Origin: Pegoplata infirma
Taxonomy: Eukaryota > Arthropoda > Insecta > Diptera > Anthomyiidae
Reading direction: 5' to 3'
Assembly: GCA_963921195.1 (NCBI GenBank)
Contig: OY992538.1
Location: forward strand, 3,720,001 to 3,784,000
Length of the DNA: 64,000 nucleotides
The notes under the pieces are model-generated. The model searched no databases. It worked only from the letters and a program-made list of their open reading frames with translations, and was not told where the DNA came from. The position numbers and the translations under genes were made by a program. Shown here piece by piece: positions 52,953-63,824 of this stretch (position 1 is its first letter; every line of letters starts with the position of its first letter).

Positions 52953-53463
52953 TAAATTACTCAATTTTGCAACAGTAAACGATTTAATAGTATTGAGTAA
53001 ATTTTTAATAAAAAATTATTAAATGTTTAAACAAAAATTTGAGTACATTTTTAATTGACACAATTAAAAATTTACTCAAAATTTATCTATTTGTTTTTTT
53101 TTTAAGTTTAAAAAAGTTTTAAATTTTTTTACAAAAAAAAACAAAAAACTTGTTTTTTTAACCTTTACAAAACATATTTATGTCTCAGAAACATAGGAAA
53201 ATTTTATAAAGACGATTACAAACTTTCATATACATACACAAAAACTATAAACTTAACGAGAATTCAAAAAACTATGAGAGTTAAAAAAAAAAATAAAAAA
53301 AACTATTAAATTTTTATTAAATTTAATAGTTTAATTTACTTAAATTGTTTTTAAAATTTTTAAGTAAATTTTTAATTGCGTCAATTAAAAAATTACTCAA
53401 TTTTTGTTTTTAAATTTAAACAAGTGATTACTCAAATTTGTTGCCTCCATATTTTTTTGTGTA
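52953..53463. mobile_element. Word-array MITE remainder, GAGTAA/TTACTC words
   Basis: TGAGTAATAAATTACTCAAT, TTGAGTAAATTTTTAAT and TTAAAAATTTACTCAA words alternate in both orientations. The right tip ATATTTTTTTGTG followed by TA at 53462 is the mirror of a CACAAAAAAAT tip. The left part was displaced or lost when the LINE inserted. Confidence 0.6.
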
Positions 53464-54040
53464 ATAACATTAAAATTTCAATTTTACACTCGGTAATTTT
53501 AAAAATAAATTTAAATTGTTTGTTTTTTGTAGCACAGTGTAATTTATAATAAACCTGACCATGAATTAAGGCCTCTTTGTATTTTCTATTTTAAAATGTT
53601 CATTACACGAACAAATATTTTTCATTAATTTGTCTGTTATGTAGAGCTAACAAAATTATCACTGTCACAACAAGACAAAACACTTAAAGTGTCCACGAAG
53701 GTCACTTACCAAGAGCAAGTAAAATTGACAATAATGTAAAAATGTGTAAACATACTTGAAAATTTAATTTAACATAGAGTTGAAACACCTCAATTTGACC
53801 GAAATCAAATTTAATGAAATTAAGTACTGAGTTCTTCTTTAACAAAAAATAGATTATTCCAATTTTTTAAGATTTCTAGTCATTCTAGTTTGTATTCGAG
53901 GTATGTGGTCTTGAAAATTAGGAAAATCGTACATGACATAAGTGTTCTTACATAAATGCTGTTATCTCAAAATGTACTCATGGTAGAGGTCTCATTTATG
54001 TTTCAATGGGTAATTAAGCCGCCTTTTAAATGGCACGCGC
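53464..54040. other. Unassigned stretch, no gene seen
   Basis: Less repetitive than most of the window. No coding region supported. Confidence 0.4.
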
Positions 54041-54049
54041 CTGGTTTTT

Positions 54050-54625
54050 TGATTTAGATAAAGGTCATTCTTTTAATTGTTAGAGAGCTATATCGCAAAA
54101 AAATATATATTCAATTTTCTGCTTTAGTTTAAGCTTGATAGATTCCTGATTAAGTAAATAATAAATGCGCTACGAGTGTCGATCTGGAAAATGAAATTAT
54201 TTATAAACATTTTTCAGAAAATTTTTAAAAATATTTCTAAGTTGATTTTTTCTAAGTTCAAACATTAAAAATTTAAAAAATGATTCCATAGTTTTTATTC
54301 AGTTATCAACAAATTTTTCTAACAACTCAAACAAAAAATTAAATTTCTTAAATACACTAGAAAAAATTGGCATTTTTGACCACCACTGCTTTTTTTTAAT
54401 GTTTAATGTTTGAACTTAGAACAAATCGACTTAGAAATATTTTTAAAAAAATTCTGAAAAATGTGTATAAATGATTTCATTTTCCAAATCGACCCTAGTA
54501 CACATATATTATTTACTCAATCTGGACGTTATCAGGCTTAAACTAAAGCTTTTAAAATTTGTTACATAACCGTTTGTACTATCATTTGATTAAAATTGGA
54601 TTTTTGTGCTGATGGACATAGTATG
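54050..54625. mobile_element. Decayed relative of the 47.4-kb Tc1-like palindrome
   Basis: Left: TAGTTTAAGCTTGATAG, TACGAGTGTCGATCTGGAAA, CAGTTATCAAC. The right half (54400-54570) mirrors it with TTTCATTTTCCAAATCGACC and GCTTAAACTAAAGC. The same blocks occur in 47437-48373. The tips are lost. Confidence 0.6.
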
Positions 54626-55329
54626 ATCAATTAAACATAACAAATTATACATTCTCAATTTTGTTAACACTACGCAAATCTTGTTTTTCGATCCTTTTAA
54701 TGAATTTCTGTTGTTTAAAGATACTTTTAGTTTTAACTGTTGAAATAAATCGATTGTTGGAACTGACTAGTAACAACTGGAATTATCTCAATGAATCTAT
54801 TTTTTTTTTTCTATATTTTGTTATTCATATCAGATATGTTTTTTATTTTTTTTATTTTTAATATCCAAAAAGGTCACTTCTAAAATAAAATGGCATTTTT
54901 ATGTACCTTTCTGTTATCTATGTATAACAACCTCTAAAAAAGAACATATAAAATGAATTTTCCAAAAAAAAAGCAAAAAAATGTGTTTTTGTATGCTTTG
55001 AAAAACAACTCTTAACTTTAATTGTAGTTGTATGTCTTTGTGAATACATGACAAATGGTTTAACATAAACAAAAGGAAATGAACGAGGCATGTGTTAAAG
55101 CCATTGGCTACTACTACTACACACATAAAATACAGAAAAAAAACTAACAAAAACTATGTACTGATACTTTAACTTTCCACACAACTAAAACAACAACAAT
55201 GATACACTTATCACTAGTTAAACTCTGCAGTCAAATTATATAAAAAAAACGCTAGAAATCTCTTGAAAAGTTATGCACGGTTTTTAGTTAAAATTTTTTT
55301 TACAAACAAATTTTTATAAAAAAAAATAT
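54626..55329. other. AT-rich stretch, no gene seen
   Basis: No coding region or repeat edge supported. Open frames here are low-complexity. Confidence 0.4.
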
Positions 55330-55892
55330 TGGTCAAGGATCTTATAAATTCATGATCCTTGATCGATTTTAAGTCGATCTATGAATTGTGGTGCAAAAGT
55401 CATAACCTAAAGGTGCATAAGTTGCTCGGTTTTCACGTGAAAATCTGTTCAAACTCCATATAAAAAAAACGTAAAATTCACACTGGCTTTATAAAAGCGT
55501 AAAAATTTCGCTGAAGAGGTATTCTGTTCGCTGGTGAAAAACCGGCAAAATAACCCGGTATATGCTGCATCAATACGCATCAACACTATAAGCAAAATTT
55601 TTGTTTAAATTGTACAGACCTTTTAAAAAGCGGTGAAATTTAACATTTAGAAGTAAATTGAAGCATTTATAAGTTGTTGGCACTATAAACATTAATTAAT
55701 TTAGATAAATAGGTAAAAATTACAGAAAAATTTTAAATTAAATTTATTTTGTGTATGACAATGAGCAAACATAAAAATCAAATTTTCGCTACAAATTAAT
55801 TGATGTTTCGAAACATTTTTTTTTACCGGTCAACAACTTACTTAGCTTAAAGAGTGAATTTCGGCACGGATTTTTCGCGAATTTAGGAGAAA
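55330..55892 (+). mobile_element. mini-me internal fragment, decayed
   Basis: TTCATGATCCTTGATCGATT and TTTTAAGTCGATCTATG match the mini-me region before the microsatellite, which is lost here. The remainder to 55892 is AT-rich without clear ends. Confidence 0.4.
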
Positions 55893-56250
55893 ACAAGTAA
55901 AAAAGTTGAATTCGGCTTTGCCGAATGTAAAAGATTATTTGCAAAAAAAATTTTTTTTGAAAAACAAAAATTCCGTGGAAAAAATTTTTTGTGGAAAAAA
56001 TTTTTTGTGAAAAAAAAAATTCCGCGATTTTTTTTTTACAAAATTGTTTTGTACTTGTAAAAATTCCATTCTGTGTCCAATTCTGCTCACATATTCCGCC
56101 AACCAGCAGCCAATTTAAAGCATTTTGTATTTTTAGGTAATGTAGAATATACCAAAATTTTCGAGGTGTTCTTACATTTTAGTTCATAACTTTTGAAACG
56201 CTAAACCGATTTCACTCAAAAATGTTTTTACATTAAAAATAACACCCGAA
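55893..56250 (-). mobile_element. Reversed mini-me 3' half
   Basis: AAAACAAGTAAAAAAGTTGA, the hairpin TTCGGCTTTGCCGAA (about 55911-55925), then TTCGAGGTGTTCTTACATTT and TTCATAACTTTTGAAACGCT in reverse. Truncated at about 56225. Confidence 0.65.
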
Positions 56251-56290
56251 AAGAATTTTATACCCTCCACTCTAGTGATAGAGGGTATAT

Positions 56291-56585
56291 GAGGAGTTCC
56301 GTTTAAGACTTAAATTTTGAGGTCAAAAAAGTTGTGATTTTTGTTTTGATGGCACATCGATGAAAGTTGGCACAAATATTAGAAGCTATTTAAGAATAAG
56401 AAATTCGTTCGCGTCAATTAAATCGCAAGGGGGTCAAAAGTTATGGCGATTTTAAGATTTAGCGGTTTTAAAAATCTTAAAAATCTTAAAAATCTTAAAA
56501 ATTGTTTTCTAAATTCCAAAAACGGCCGGTTTTTTTAAACATTTATTTCAGTTTCACTGAGTTAAAATTTAAAAAAGATTTTGTG
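56291..56585 (+). repeat. Deleted copy of the 25.8-27.3-kb unit
   Basis: Begins GAGGAGTTCCGTTTAAGACT, contains CGCGTCAATTAAATCGCAAG, and ends TTTCAGTTTCACTGAGTTAA and AAAAAAGATT. These match, in reverse, both ends and part of the middle of 25790-27300. Confidence 0.7.
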
Positions 56586-56831
56586 ATAAAGTTTGTCATT
56601 CCATTTATAACACCTCCAAATATTGGTTGTCGATCGATTTTAAGACGACCTAGCAATGTCCGTCCGTCCGTTATTCTGTTTTTTTGTTAAAAACACGCAA
56701 ACTTTTAAGAGACCTTACTGAGTCTGCTGAAGTTTGGAATATGTGTTGGTCATTTGCCTGATCAACTTGGTATTGCATTTAAATCGGTCCAGTGGTTTAA
56801 AAGTTATAAGCCAAATAGTAAAACCGTGCAT

Positions 56832-57269
56832 TTCAGATTATATATATATTCCCGTTGTTCCATTTAGGAGCATAGGGCCTCAACAAAGGTCTTCCATCTG
56901 GGTTTGTAGCTAGCGATGTTTTTTATTTCACTCCAGGACACACCAACCTCCGCATCTTCCAACTCTACTAATTTCCGCCAAGTCTTTGATGGGCGTCCCC
57001 TCCTTCGGCTTCCTTGAGGATTCCACTCTATACCTTGTCTTGCAATATCGCCTGGGGATTTTCGTAGGGTGTGTCCCAACCATGACCATTTGCGACGCTG
57101 TATTTCCGTATTTATCGGAACCTGTCGCGTCCTTATCCATAGATCATTATTTGTAATGGTATTAGGCCAGAATACTTGAAGAATTCTACGAAGACAACGA
57201 TTCACAAATGCTTGCATTGTTTGCAATTCGCGGTTGGATGGATTCCATGTTTCACATGCGATTCAGATT
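56832..57269 (-). mobile_element. LINE stub (RTE-like) with 8-bp duplication
   Basis: The insert at 56840-57261 lies between two copies of TTCAGATT (56832-56839, 57262-57269), inside a mini-me. The 3' end on the minus strand finishes in ATATATATA. It is severely 5' truncated. Confidence 0.8.
56864..57261 (-). pseudogene. RTE-like LINE protein, C-terminal end
   Basis: The minus frame reads CETWNPSNRELQTMQAFVN, CLRRILQVFWPNTITNNDLW, RRKWSWLGHTLRKSPGDIA and RRRGRPSKTWRK, ending at 56864. It is the same C-terminal region as in the 43.2-44.1-kb LINE (YGCETW, RKWSWIGHTLRKP, GRPSHTWKR), with differences showing a separate subfamily. The frame runs open to the truncation point, so the Met at 57226 is not a real start. 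Function is lost because no catalytic part remains. Confidence 0.85.
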
Positions 57270-57572
57270 GGTTTCACCTTAAATTCAAGTGTTGAAAACC
57301 CTTTAAAGAAGTTTTAAAAATATTGGTAAAACACACAAATTTTTTACAATGTATTTTTATCACTCAAAAATGTTATTGCAGTAACAACAACAAAAAAAAG
57401 TATTTTTTTTTACAAAAATGACGAAAAAAAGTTTTTTGTTCAAAATAAAATATTTCTAATCAAAATTGTTAAATTTGTTCGCGTTAGAAAATTTACTATC
57501 ACTTAAAAAGGACATTTTGCAGGGTATTCATGAATTCGGCCAGGTCAAATTTAACATTAATTAAAACATTTT

Positions 57573-57743
57573 TATACCCTCCACTCTAGTGATAGAGGGT
57601 ATATATAAGTTTGTCATTCCGTTTGTAACACCTCGAAATATTGGTCTAGGACCCCATAAAGTATATATATTCATGATCCTCGAACGATTTTAAGACGATC
57701 TAGCGATGTCCGTCCGTCCGTCCGTCCGTCCGTCCGTCTGTCC

Positions 57744-57797
<54 letters not shown>

Positions 57798-58462
57798 TGA
57801 AAACACGCTAACTTTTGAAAGACTTTACGGAGGCTCCTGAAGTTTGGCATATATGTTGAGCATTTACCTGGTCAGGTTGGTATTGCAATCCAGCAAAATC
57901 GGTCCAGTAGTTCAAAAGTTATAAGCAAATGAGTGAATTTCGGCAAGGGTTTTTCTGGAATTTACGAGATAAAACACACGGTAACTTTCGAACGGCAATT
58001 CCTAGGATGCTGAAGTGTAGTACATATATTTGTCGTTCCTCTGGTCCAGTTTGTTTTAAATTTTAGCCAAATCGGTCTAGTGGTTCAAAAGTTATTAGCA
58101 AAAGCGTAAATTTCAGATTAGTTTCACTTTAAATTCACGTGTTGAAAACCCGTTAAACATGTTTTAAAAACATTTGTAAGTCAAAAAAATATTTTACAAG
58201 GTATTTTTGTCACACAAAAATATTTTTACACTAAAACAAAACAAAAATACACTCAAAAAAAATTTTACACTCAAAAAAAAAAAATAGTAATTTTTTTTTT
58301 TCAAAAATTAATAAAAAAAAGTTTTTTTGCACAAAATAAAATATTTCTAACCAAAAAATTTTTTTTTTTTCAAATTAGAAAATTTACTATCACTTAAAAA
58401 GGGCATTGTGGAGGGTATTCATAGATTCGGCCAAGTCGAATTTAACTTTTCTACTTGTTTTT
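57573..58462 (+). mobile_element. Full-length mini-me/DINE-like element
   Basis: The cleanest copy in the window. TATACCCTCCACTCTAGTGA start; GTCATTCCGTTTGTAACACC; GATCCTCGAACGATTTTAAG; then a 90-bp GTCC/GTCT microsatellite at 57708-57797. Two internal related blocks with AAAACACGCTAACTTTTGAA and GGTTCAAAAGTTATAAGC-type motifs follow, then GTGGAGGGTATTCATAGATT, the imperfect hairpin TTCGGCCAAGTCGAA and the TCTACTTGTTTTT end. Confidence 0.85.
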
Positions 58463-58489
58463 ATCAAAAAATTTATTTTTTATTATTTT

Positions 58490-58710
58490 TTTTTCTGAAA
58501 TTTTTAAGTTAAATTTTTAAGTCCTCTGAGTCTAAGTTGGCGTTTTTTAGAAGTTCGTTTAGTTCTCCCTCGTCCGATTTCGTCCATTTAAGAACTTTAT
58601 CGGCCTGTGAAAACATGACACATTCGTGCCAAATTTCGGGAATGTACTTGTTTTGAATTGATGTGCATTGGGCTCTCACAGACGGACTGATAGATCAATA
58701 ATATATAAAA
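58490..58710 (-). mobile_element. Truncated reversed mini-me
   Basis: CGTCCGATTTCGTCCATTTA, CACATTCGTGCCAAATTTCG and CACAGACGGACTGATAGATC correspond to 59215-59390 and 44250-44400. Both ends are missing. Confidence 0.5.
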
Positions 58711-58839
58711 TTAATAATATTTTATTTTATATCTTCAGCAAAACATTATCATGATATACATAATGTTCAAGCAAGAGTTCAAAACTCGTAGGTATTTTAA
58801 GCTTAAAAAAGTAAAAACTTAAAAATAGAAAATATATAA

Positions 58840-61427
58840 AAGTGTTAGCCGAATCTCTTATACCCTCCAACATGTAAAAAAAAGTACAGGGGAATTTTTT
58901 TTGGAGGGGGCTTTGGGAAAGGGCAGTGGGGCACACCTGCACCTCTCAAAAAATGTTTACTAATTTATTTATTATGCTTTTTGCACTAAAGTTATACAGT
59001 TTTATCATTATTTAATCTATTTTTTTATATCCACGCCCTAAAAAAGGGGGGGGGGGGAAGGTAAAAAAAACTAAATTTTTTAGTCCCCTGGTCCTAGTGC
59101 AGTACTCTGAACTTATTCTAGCATAAACTTGTTTCATTTTTTTAACAAAAATATAAAAAAACACGTAAAAAATATCGTGTTTTCCAGAGGTTGGTATAGT
59201 TCCTCAAGGGGGAACTTTTTCCCTCTGGTCCGATTTTGCCCATTTACGAACTTAACCTGCCTAGGACCATAACACATATTCGTGCCAAATTTCAGGAGGC
59301 TAGCTGTTTTATTTTGGCTGCATCTTGCCATCTACAGACAGACGGACGGACGGACATTCACAGAATGTCTTAGAAACGATCATGGATCAATAATATATGT
59401 ATATGGGGCATTCCATGTGAAATCGGACACTTTGAAAAACTTTTTTTTTAGATTTTCCCAATATGTTTACAGTTTTTAGTACCCTTCGAAAACTCCTTCG
59501 TGGTAAATTTTCAGATTTTTTTGATGACCCGTTCAAAAGATATCGAATTTTTAAAAATTGGCAGTTTGTTTCTTTACTCAAACTTCTTTTAATCATAACT
59601 TCTTCAATAATGGTCCAAATTTAAAATTTTTTTTTTCAAAATTTTTGTTTTTTTAAATACTTTCTAAAAAAAATCCCAAAAAATTCTTAAAAGCGCTCTA
59701 GTATGCGATTTTTAAGTTTTAAAATTTAAATCTAATTTTTGAAAATGTTTGTACTCTTTGATTTTTTTGAAATTTTTTTGTGTAAAACTTCTATCAATTC
59801 TACAAATTTTTTGCCCAGGAAGATCGTGGGATAACGATTATTACTATTTTTTAAAATTTTTATTGTAATTTTCCAATCTTAAAATCATTTCTACTGCTCC
59901 AATGGTGCGTCATAGAGGGGTCCTTTATAAGACCGACCCCCATTAATTTTTACGTCTTAACATTTCTTTGGAACAAACTAATACCCTATCTCCAATTTCT
60001 AATGGGGCTCCCACACAAAACGACATTTTTTAAAATTTGTTCCAACCGCTCTAACTGCCCTAATAGTGCTCTTAGAGCAACAAAATGTATGACCAACCCA
60101 CAATATTTTTTTAGTCCAAACATTTTCTCTGAACACACCTACCCTCTATCTTTAACTGTTAAGGCGATCCCCATACAATATCTTTTATTTTTTGTAAATT
60201 TTTTTTATTTAATCAGCTTCTACCGGTCCAATGGTGCGTCCGAGAGGGGTCATTAGTGAGACCGACCCCCATTTACTTTTACCCTACAACATTTTTTTAA
60301 TACATACCTACGCCCTATCTCCACTCCCTAAGTAGGCTCCCATACAAAATTAAATTTTTATAAAATTTGCTCCAACTGTTATTTGTATGGGAGCCTACTT
60401 ATGGAGTGGAGATAGGGCGTCGGTATGTTTTGAAAAAATGTTGTAGGGTAAAAATAAATTGGGGTCGGTCTCAATAATGACCCCTCTCGGACGCACCATT
60501 GGACCGGTAGAAGCTGATTAAATAAAACAAATTTACAAAAAATAAAAAAAATTGTATGGGGACCGCCTTAACAGTTAATGATAGGTGTGTTCAGAGAAAA
60601 TGTTTGGACTAAAAAAATATTGTGGGTCGGTCATACATTTTGTTGCTCTAAGGGCACTATTTGGGCAGTTAGAGCGGTTGGAACAAATTTTAAAAAATGT
60701 CGTTTTGTGTGGGAGCCCCATTAGAAATTGGAGATAGGGTATTAGTTTGTTCCAAAGAAATGTTAAGACGTAAAAATTAATGGGGGTCGGTCTTATAAAG
60801 GACCCCTCTATGACGCACCATTGGAGCAGTAGAAGTGATTTTAAGATTGGAAAATTACAATAATATTTTTTCAAAAAATTTAAAAAAATAGTAATAATCG
60901 TTATCCCACGATCTTCCTGGGCAAAAAATTTGTAGAATTGATAGAAGTTTTACACAAAAAAATTTCAAAAAAATCGAAGAGTACAAACATTTTCAAAAAT
61001 GAGATTTAAATTATAAAACTTAAAAATCGCATACTAGAGCGCTTTTAAGAATTTTTTGGGATTTTTTTTTAGAAAGTACGTAAAAAAACAAAAATTTTGA
61101 AAAAAAAAAATTGAAATTTGGACCATTATTGAAGAAGTTATGATGAAAAGAAGTTTGAGTAAAGGAACAAACTACCAATTTTTAAAAATTAGATATCTTT
61201 TGAACGGGTCATCAAAAAAATCTGAAAATTTACCACGAAGGAGTTTTCGAAAGGTACTAAAAACTGTAAAAAAATTGGGAAAATCTAAAAAAAAAGTTTT
61301 TCAAAGTGTCCGATTTCACATGGAATGCCCCATATGTATACTTTATGGGGTCGCCAACCGATATTTCGATGCATTACAAACGGAATGACAAAGTGAGTAT
61401 ACCCCCATACTGTGGTTGGAGGGTATA
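58840..61427 (-). mobile_element. Reversed mini-me split by foldback element
   Basis: 58840-59403 and 61341-61427 form one reversed mini-me. The left part has the decayed GCCGAATC..TATACCCTCCAAC end, a poly-G run at 59046-59056 and GACGGACGGACGGACATTC. The right part has TTTATGGGGTCGCC..CAAACGGAATGACAAAG and ends GGTTGGAGGGTATAATA. The break is the 59404-61332 insertion. Confidence 0.8.
59396..61340. mobile_element. 1.93-kb foldback element, 8-bp duplication
   Basis: The element at 59404-61332 has inverted ends TGGGGCATTCCATGTGAAAT and its mirror. It is flanked by TATGTATA (59396-59403, 61333-61340). It is almost wholly palindromic, with arms of about 960 bp meeting near 60370. The inner arm halves (59880-60370 and mirror) consist of units with ACCGACCCCCATTAATTTTT, CCACACAAAACGACATTTTT and CCGCTCTAACT, the same family as the arms of 33909-37392, although the tips differ. 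No coding capacity. Confidence 0.9.
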
Positions 61428-61440
61428 ATAATTTGCCAAT

Positions 61441-61522
61441 ATTCAACTAAAAACAAACGAGAGATATGTGTATTTTATGTAATTCAACTAAAAACAAACG
61501 AGAGATATGTGTATTTTATGTA
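61441..61522 (+). repeat. 41-bp tandem duplication
   Basis: Two identical adjacent units beginning ATTCAACTAAAAACAAACGA (61441-61481, 61482-61522), the first overlapping the mini-me edge. Perfect identity suggests a recent event or an assembly effect. Confidence 0.85.
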
Positions 61523-61930
61523 CCAGATATGCAATGCAAAACAATATTTGTGATTACAGAAAACCCGAAAAAATAACATAAAAAAACCTCCTAAAAATTG
61601 TGGATATTGAGAAAGCTTAGCCACATATGTTCTATACAAAAAATGTTTGGGAATAAAAAGGAAATAAACCATATTCTATGCCCCAAATCCCAACGAAATT
61701 TTACATTTTAGAAAATGTTATACACTCAGAATTAAAACTCACTCAAAATAAATCAGCAAATGTTAGCTGAAAAATCTGATGATTTTGGCAGAAAAATCTG
61801 CTGAATTTAGCAGCAAAATCTACAGATTTCCGATAAACAATCTTAGCATTTAAAATTTTTTTAGTATTTTTTACATTATTGAAAATTTTTTTAATAAAAT
61901 TTCTAAATTTTCTTACTAAAAGTCATGCAT

Positions 61931-62980
61931 CCCGAGTAAAAAAATTAATCTGGTCCTTTATGTAATTATATCTTAATTAATCTGGTAGCAGCTTTTAATT
62001 GATCTAATCTGATCTCAAAATTGGCTGTATCAGAAATTATCTAAAATTGTCTAATAATATCATATATGATATTGTTAGATTTAATTAGATCCGAATTTTG
62101 GTCTAATGTTGATTTGTAAAATTTTATCAAATTTTATTAAAAATTATATAATCTGATCCCAGGAAAAGTTTTTGGAACCTATTCCAACTGCAATAGATTC
62201 TTGAATAAATTCTATGGTAATCACAACAAAATTTTCTATGTAAAATTATTTTTCAAAAAAACTACTTTCTTTAAAAATCGATTGCTTTCGGGACAATTTA
62301 AAAAAAAAAATCATTGATTCTGGAACGTTAAGTAGAATCGGTTGCAGGGTAATATGATGCGTTCTGGAACCAATTATTTGGAACAGAAAATTTTGCTGGG
62401 GATATTTCGTATAAATTTAAAAAAAAAAATTGGGCCATACATTTTAAAACTTAAAACAAATATTTTTATGTAGTTATTGAATTCATTTGGGGTTTTTTCT
62501 TTTTGGGTTATATTAAAATTAGAATTGGCAACAATCTTCCTAGTTTTGTTTTTTAAATCATTTTAATTTGGTAAAAATATAAAATTATTTTTGTTATAAT
62601 TTTTATTATTTGTTTTTCTTTTCAACAATTTTGATTTTTTTTATAAAATTGCATAAAATAATATCAAAATTAACTTAGAAAATTGTTGCTTTTTTGCTGT
62701 AATATAATAATATATTATTTGACATAGTACCATATATATTTACATGTGGAGTTGTATTTAATTCGGCCAATCTTTTATATTTATATACGGCATATATAAT
62801 AATATATCTGACCACATATAATAATATATAACATTATCTGAGACTATATTGGAAATTATTGAAATATTTTTTCCAATACATAATTTTATCTAGAAACATA
62901 TAGTGTCAGATATAAACATATACAAATCTATATTCCTATACAATATTGTATATGACTATATCATTTCTTTTTTACTCGGG
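61931..62980. mobile_element. CCCGAGTAAAAAA element 1
   Basis: Ends CCCGAGTAAAAAA (61931-61943) and TTTTTTACTCGGG (62968-62980). Interior words include ATCTAATCTGATCT, TCTGATCCC and AATATATCTGACC in both orientations, resembling 20386-20601. Non-coding. AT lies on both flanks. Confidence 0.7.
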
Positions 62981-63043
62981 ATTGTAATTTTTTTAATTTT
63001 TTTTTTAATTTAGTCTTCCAAAAAATTTTATAAAAACTGGATT

Positions 63044-63384
63044 CCCGAGTAAAAAAGTTTTGATATAATTATATATAATTTGATAAAATTATATCAAATT
63101 ATATATAATTATATAAAATTATATAAAGAGGTAAAATTTTCCAAAAAGTTGGACAAAATTATATAAAATTATATATAATTTGATAAAATTTTATAAAATT
63201 TGATAGAATTTTATCAAATTAGATATAATTTGATATAATTTTATCAAATTGTATATAATTTTATATAATTTTATCCAACTTTTTGGAAAATTTTACCTTT
63301 TTATATAATTTTATATAATTATATATAATTTGATATAATTTTATCAAATTATATATAATTATATCAAAAACTTTTTTACTCGGG
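63044..63384. mobile_element. CCCGAGTAAAAAA element 2, full palindrome
   Basis: Ends CCCGAGTAAAAAAGTTTTGA and mirror. The interior is wholly AAATTATATATAATTTGATA-type words, plus a mirrored GGTAAAATTTTCCAAAAAGT block (about 63129 and its mirror at about 63280). The same AT words form 5641-5878. Confidence 0.8.
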
Positions 63385-63541
63385 TTACTAAATATTTCTA
63401 TAAAAATAGCAAAAATATCTGCTAAATGGAAGAGAATATAGTTAAAATATCCATTTCAGCAGAAAAATCAGCACAAAGTTTGCTATATAAAACTAAAAGT
63501 GGTTTTACAGAGTTTTCGACTGAGTTTTTCTTCTGAGTGTA

Positions 63542-63820
63542 ATACAATGGGTTTTAATTAATTGTTGTAAATAAATTGTTGTAGTATGAAAAATTATTTA
63601 AATAAAGTCTTACACGAAAGTTAATGCTGCAAGTTTAAAACTGAGTTTATTGTAAGTAAGTAAATTTGCAACAATTTTTTCTTAATTCTCAAATGAATAT
63701 AAATTTTATATCAAATAAATAAATTTTATATAAATATATGGTAATGAAAATGGTACTTAGAAATGGAACAAAAGATTTAGTTTTTGGAAAAAATGGGCAA
63801 GATAGGCGTGGTCACATATG
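63542..63820. other. AT-rich spacer
   Basis: Nothing supported. Confidence 0.4.
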
Positions 63821-63824
63821 CACT

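Larger units (their letters stand above)
56259..57571 (+). mobile_element. mini-me with two nested insertions
   Basis: Starts TATACCCTCCACTCTAGTGA and ends with GCAGGGTATTCATGAATTCG and TTTAACATTAATTAAAAC. A deleted copy of the 25.8-27.3-kb unit (about 56291-56585) splits GGGTATAT from AAGTTTGTCATTCC. A LINE stub (56840-57261) splits the second half. GTCCGTCCGTTATTCTG at about 56658 is the short microsatellite region. It is directly followed by a full mini-me. Confidence 0.75.
61721..63541. mobile_element. Word-array MITE (CAGCAGA words) with two nested elements
   Basis: TA-flanked element at 61723-63539 with ends CACTCAGAATTAAAACTCA and the mirror of CACTCAGAAGAAAAACTCA. ATCTGCTGAATTTAGCAG-like words lie at 61750-61860 and 63410-63480. 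The middle is occupied by two CCCGAGTAAAAAA elements. Interior words are shared with 28367-29026. Confidence 0.85.
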
